From: Oceanobacillus timonensis
Lineage (GTDB): Bacteria > Bacillota > Bacilli > Bacillales > Amphibacillaceae
DNA: 64,000 nt
Assembly (NCBI RefSeq): GCF_900166635.1
Contig: NZ_LT800497.1
Location: 3,148,344-3,212,343, forward strand
Direction: 5' to 3'
Shown: positions 60,705-64,000 of the stretch, in pieces
How the letters are laid out: each line of letters starts with the position of its first letter
Position numbering within the stretch: the first letter of the stretch is position 1
Translations under genes and position numbers: made by a program
Notes under the pieces: generated by a model
What the model was told of the DNA's origin: nothing
What the model saw: only the letters and a program-made list of their open reading frames with translations
The model's database searches: none

Positions 60705-61505
60705 TTATCTCGTAATATCAATATGATTTTTACTCAAGAACCCATTTACCATTTTACCAAAGTTTCGCGATTTTTCCACATGAACAGCATGACCCGCGTC
60801 GGGACAAATAAGAAAGGTAGCCTGTGGAATTGCAGCCTGCATTTTTTGATTCATAGCTACAAATTTTTCATCTTCTTCTCCAGCAATAAGTAACGTAGGA
60901 TGCGGGAGCTGTGACAAATCATCCCACCAGCAGGCCTGAGCTCCTGTTCCCATCGTATGGAGAGACATCGCCAAACCTTCCGCATTCTGAGAAAGGCGCT
61001 CTTTCCGGATTTTTCTTTGCGCCTTGTCCGGCAATTGCTTTTGGGTAGCAAATAAAGGAAGTTCCTGCCAATTATTCACAAATTCCTCGACGCCTTTTTC
61101 TAGAATACGCCTAGCCAATTGCTCATCTTTTTCTTTTCGTTCCTGCCGGGCAGATTCCTCCCCTAATCCCGGCGAAGCACTCTCTAATACCAGCGAAGCA
61201 ATATACTCCGGATAATACATGGCAAAGCTTAACGCCGTTCTTCCCCCCATCGAATAACCGACCACATGGGTTTGACTTATTCCTAATTGGTCCACCAGCG
61301 CTGCCAGCAAGGAACAGCAATCTTTCATGGACGTAATAGGACTGCCCGTTTCCCCATGCCCTGGTAAATCAACAAGAATACATTGATAATTGTGGAAGCA
61401 GGAACTGACCTCTCGCCATGTCTCACGTGTCCCGGTAAAACCATGCAGAAACAGGATAGGTTCTCCCTTGCCGATGATTTCATACTGCAAGCCATCTGCA
61501 CTCAT
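60705..61505 (-). CDS. menH: SHCHC synthase, alpha/beta hydrolase
   Basis: A 266-residue alpha/beta hydrolase that eliminates pyruvate from the MenD product. The nucleophile elbow is VGYSMGGRTAL near residue 85, the oxyanion side is LFLHGFTGTRETW near residue 19, and the catalytic histidine is in DAGHAVHVE near residue 242. The ATG at 61505 overlaps the menD stop as ATGA, showing translational coupling. Confidence 0.92.
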   Translation of the reverse strand: MSADGLQYEIIGKGEPILFLHGFTGTRETWREVSSCFHNYQCILVDLPGHGETGSPITSMKDCCSLLAALVDQLGISQTHVVGYSMGGRTALSFAMYYPEYIASLVLESASPGLGEESARQERKEKDEQLARRILEKGVEEFVNNWQELPLFATQKQLPDKAQRKIRKERLSQNAEGLAMSLHTMGTGAQACWWDDLSQLPHPTLLIAGEEDEKFVAMNQKMQAAIPQATFLICPDAGHAVHVEKSRNFGKMVNGFLSKNHIDITR

Positions 61506-63247
61506 TGCCAACCCTCTTTTATCTCTGTCATAATACGGTCCCATTTATCCCGATGCCAGCGCGTATTTTCATCACGGTCCGTTTTTATTTCAATGATAGA
61601 TAAACCTGACTGCTGATAGCTGTGCTGCAGCTGTGTTTTTAATGCACTTTCCGTTGAAGCAACAGTGTAATCAGCGCCATATAAATCGCCTGCCTTTTCA
61701 AAGGGTAAATCAGCCGGTGTACCAAAAATGGCTTCAAAATGCTTTTTATCATTTGCTTGCGGCAGATAGGAAAAAATGCCGCCCCCATTATTATTGACAA
61801 GTACAATCGTAATCGGCAGCTGATATTGTTTTGCTGCCAGCAGTCCGTTCATATCATGGAAAAAGGATAGGTCCCCAATCAGGAGGGTTACGCTTGTTCC
61901 GGCAGCAGATGCTCCAATGGCGCTGGAAATCACACCGTCAATCCCATTCGCTCCTCTGTTGCAGAGAATGGAAACTGGTTTAGAAGACGCCATAAAAAAG
62001 CTGTCAACATCACGGACAGCCATACTGTTTCCGACATAGAGTGTTGTATTATCAGGAATAACCTCCGCGATTCCGCGGACAGCTTCCCCTTCTGTTATTT
62101 GCATTTCTTCTCCTGATAACAAATGATGCTTCGCGATGTTATTGTATGTTTGCCATTCTTGTAACCATGATCCATGATGTTGTTCACCTGGCGCTTTTGC
62201 GATTAATTGCTGACATAACTGCTTTGGATCAGTATAGATGTAGGCTGTATCATTCCCGGTAGGATCACGAAAACCTTCGTCCTCCTCTACCACAAACTGC
62301 GGAATAGCATGATGTTCTTTCACAAAAAATAAATACGCTTTTGATACAGGCATGGCTCCAAAACGAATGATATAATCCGGCTGCAATTGTGCTCGTATTT
62401 CCGCATCACGCAAAAAAGCATCATACGCTTCGATGACATGGCTTTTTTCATGGCTGCCTGTCCGCAGCTGGGATAACGGATCTGCCAAAACAGGAATATT
62501 CCAGCTTTGAGCTAATTGACATACAGACGCAGCAAAATCCCCATTCATCTCCGGACCGCAGACAAGGAGTCCTTTTTGGGAAGAGTTGAAAAGGGCTGCT
62601 AGTTCTTCTATCTGTTCATCGGCCAAATGTTTGATGCCTTCTATTCTGTTCATCCCCGTACGCTTGGTATCTGCTTCTGTATTCCATATATCCGGAAGCG
62701 TGAAATCCGGAGCAAGTGGTTCCCTAAATGGGAAATTCACTTGGACAGGGCCTTTGTTCGTTTGTTCTGTGTATGCAAATGCCTGTGCTGCTTTTCGGCG
62801 CGCATACCCAAGCATCTGCGGTGTTGCTTCTGGGACCGCCATTTCATGAAACCATTTGACGTAATCCCCATACATTTTGATTTGCTCAATAGCTTGAGGG
62901 GCGCCAACTTGACGCAATTCATGCGGACGATCCGCTGTCAAAACCAAAAGCGGCACCCTGCTGTAAAAAGCTTCCACAACCGCAGGATAATAATTCGCTG
63001 CAGCTGTACCAGATGTACATACTAAGGCAACCGGCCGATTGGTTTTTTTCGCTAATCCCAAAGCAAAAAAACCGGCTGAACGTTCATCAATCACAATCCA
63101 ATCCTTGATAGAAGGATGCTCTCGGAATGTCAGTGCTAAGGGAGTAGATCTGGAACCAGGCGAAATGACAACATCTGTCATTCCGTTCCCTTCCAGCTCA
63201 TCAATAAAATTGGCAGTATAACGTGTTAAACTCTCTGTGTAATTCAT
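61502..63247 (-). CDS. menD: SEPHCHC synthase (2-succinyl-5-enolpyruvyl-6-hydroxy-3-cyclohexene-1-carboxylate synthase)
   Basis: A 581-residue thiamine diphosphate enzyme joining isochorismate and 2-oxoglutarate. VISPGSRSTPLAL near residue 27, the catalytic-type Glu in VIDERSAGFFALG near 53, and the ThDP/Mg motif GDLSFFHDMNGLLA near residue 450 with NNNGGGIFSYLP near 480 are all present. AGGAGT precedes the ATG, four bases after the menF stop. Confidence 0.96.
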   Translation of the reverse strand: MNYTESLTRYTANFIDELEGNGMTDVVISPGSRSTPLALTFREHPSIKDWIVIDERSAGFFALGLAKKTNRPVALVCTSGTAAANYYPAVVEAFYSRVPLLVLTADRPHELRQVGAPQAIEQIKMYGDYVKWFHEMAVPEATPQMLGYARRKAAQAFAYTEQTNKGPVQVNFPFREPLAPDFTLPDIWNTEADTKRTGMNRIEGIKHLADEQIEELAALFNSSQKGLLVCGPEMNGDFAASVCQLAQSWNIPVLADPLSQLRTGSHEKSHVIEAYDAFLRDAEIRAQLQPDYIIRFGAMPVSKAYLFFVKEHHAIPQFVVEEDEGFRDPTGNDTAYIYTDPKQLCQQLIAKAPGEQHHGSWLQEWQTYNNIAKHHLLSGEEMQITEGEAVRGIAEVIPDNTTLYVGNSMAVRDVDSFFMASSKPVSILCNRGANGIDGVISSAIGASAAGTSVTLLIGDLSFFHDMNGLLAAKQYQLPITIVLVNNNGGGIFSYLPQANDKKHFEAIFGTPADLPFEKAGDLYGADYTVASTESALKTQLQHSYQQSGLSIIEIKTDRDENTRWHRDKWDRIMTEIKEGWQ

Positions 63248-63251
63248 TTTT

Positions 63252-64000
63252 CTAATCCACTCCTAAAACAGATAACATCGGCATTAACTTAATTTTTGTT
63301 TCTTCATATTCACTCTCAGGAATGGAATCTTCCACAATTCCACAGCCCGCAAACAAGGAAGCCTCATCTTGTTGTACCAACGCAGAACGTAAAGCAACTG
63401 CAAACTCACCGTGCTTATTACTGTCCACCCAGCCGATGGGCGCTCCATACCAGCCCCGGTCCAACAGTTCATTGTCACGGATAAATGCCAACGCATCCTC
63501 TCTCGGCGTTCCTCCTAATGCCGGTGTCGGATGAAGCCCGCTGATAATAGAAAAAATGTGATGATTCTTTTTCAGCTTTGCACGTACCGGCGTATATAAA
63601 TGCTGCAACGTTTTATATTGATGCACAGCCGGTTCATCCGGAACGGTAACATCTGTACAATATGCTTCCATGGTACTTCGGATCATCTGCACAACGTAAT
63701 CATGCTCTTCCCGGTTCTTCGGATCTTCAAAAAGATGGTTCGCTATTGCCTCATCTTCTTCCATCGTGTTACCGCGCGGTGCCGTGCCAGCCAAACAGGT
63801 AGACAATACGTCCTCCCCTTTTACTTTCACAAGACGTTCTGGCGTAGCTCCAAGAAAACAATCCTCTCCCATTTCATAGGCAAATACATAGGAATTGGAT
63901 TGGGTGTCTACAAGACGGTTCAGAATGTCTGGAATGTTTGCTGACTGGTGAAAACGAAGGCGCACTTCTCTAGCAAGAACAATTTTATCAATTGTTGTAT
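63252..64000 (-). CDS. menF: isochorismate synthase, partial at the window edge
   Basis: The C-terminal part of a chorismate-binding enzyme; the frame stays open to the end of the window. KIVLARE near 63980, FLGATPERLVKVKGED, CLAGTAPRG, NREEHDYVVQ, HPTPALGGTP and GCGIVEDS are family signatures of menaquinone-specific isochorismate synthase. It is the upstream gene of the menF-D-H-B operon. The N-terminal half lies outside the window. Confidence 0.93.
   Translation of the reverse strand, partial: TTIDKIVLAREVRLRFHQSANIPDILNRLVDTQSNSYVFAYEMGEDCFLGATPERLVKVKGEDVLSTCLAGTAPRGNTMEEDEAIANHLFEDPKNREEHDYVVQMIRSTMEAYCTDVTVPDEPAVHQYKTLQHLYTPVRAKLKKNHHIFSIISGLHPTPALGGTPREDALAFIRDNELLDRGWYGAPIGWVDSNKHGEFAVALRSALVQQDEASLFAGCGIVEDSIPESEYEETKIKLMPMLSVLGVD

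Overview
The window comes from a low-GC Gram-positive bacterium of the family Bacillaceae, most likely the Oceanobacillus/Virgibacillus group of salt-tolerant bacilli. This rests on B. subtilis-like gene order (leuS, mnmM/ytqB, ytoA, metK, pckA, ytlA-ytlC-ytlD, ytkD, men genes; and trmB, ytzH, ytmP, thpR, murJ/ytgP), on AAGGAGG-type ribosome binding sites, and on classic Firmicute leaders (T-box, S-box, PyrR attenuator). The species call is inference.

Layout. 1-3.3 kb: a rhomboid protease and HelD. 3.5-15.1 kb: a minus-strand catabolic cluster with a creatinase-fold hydrolase (DoeA/EutD-like), a three-part TRAP transporter, an EutA-like Asp/Glu-racemase-fold enzyme, a class III aminotransferase, an aldehyde dehydrogenase, an M20 amidohydrolase and a PucR-type regulator. 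It closely matches known ectoine degradation loci, with an M20 enzyme where DoeB/EutE would normally be. 15.3-17.8 kb: a carbamoylase/allantoate-hydrolase-type enzyme and a membrane transporter. 17.8-19.2 kb: an intergenic region with a possible 36-codon gene and two large structured repeats. 19.2-28.9 kb: a PyrR-controlled uracil permease and conserved housekeeping genes. 29.1-30.8 kb: a complete IS4-family element with a 9-bp target duplication. 31-34.8 kb: a lipoprotein, then a divergent cassette with an amidase and sigma-70-like factor on one side and DUF1659, DUF2922 and YvrJ genes on the other. 35-36.1 kb: a dicarboxylate-type symporter. 36.3-41.6 kb: a complete rRNA operon (16S-23S-5S, minus strand, no tRNAs) with two strong tandem promoters. 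42-58 kb: rhodanese, leuS with T-box, mnmM, ytoA, metK with S-box, pckA, an ABC transporter, a Nudix hydrolase and a TM-helix-repeat channel-like protein. 58.3-64 kb: menaquinone genes menE, menB, menH, menD and menF (cut by the window edge).

The least explained signal is in the non-coding DNA. A double-hairpin element with GGAC/CGAC-type loops occurs five times: inside a larger palindrome near 18.5 kb, in both rRNA spacers, and twice inside a 268-bp element with 19-bp terminal inverted repeats. That element sits between the metK SAM riboswitch and the metK start. Stems differ between copies while pairing is kept, so structure appears to be conserved. Two further structured repeat families occur twice each.
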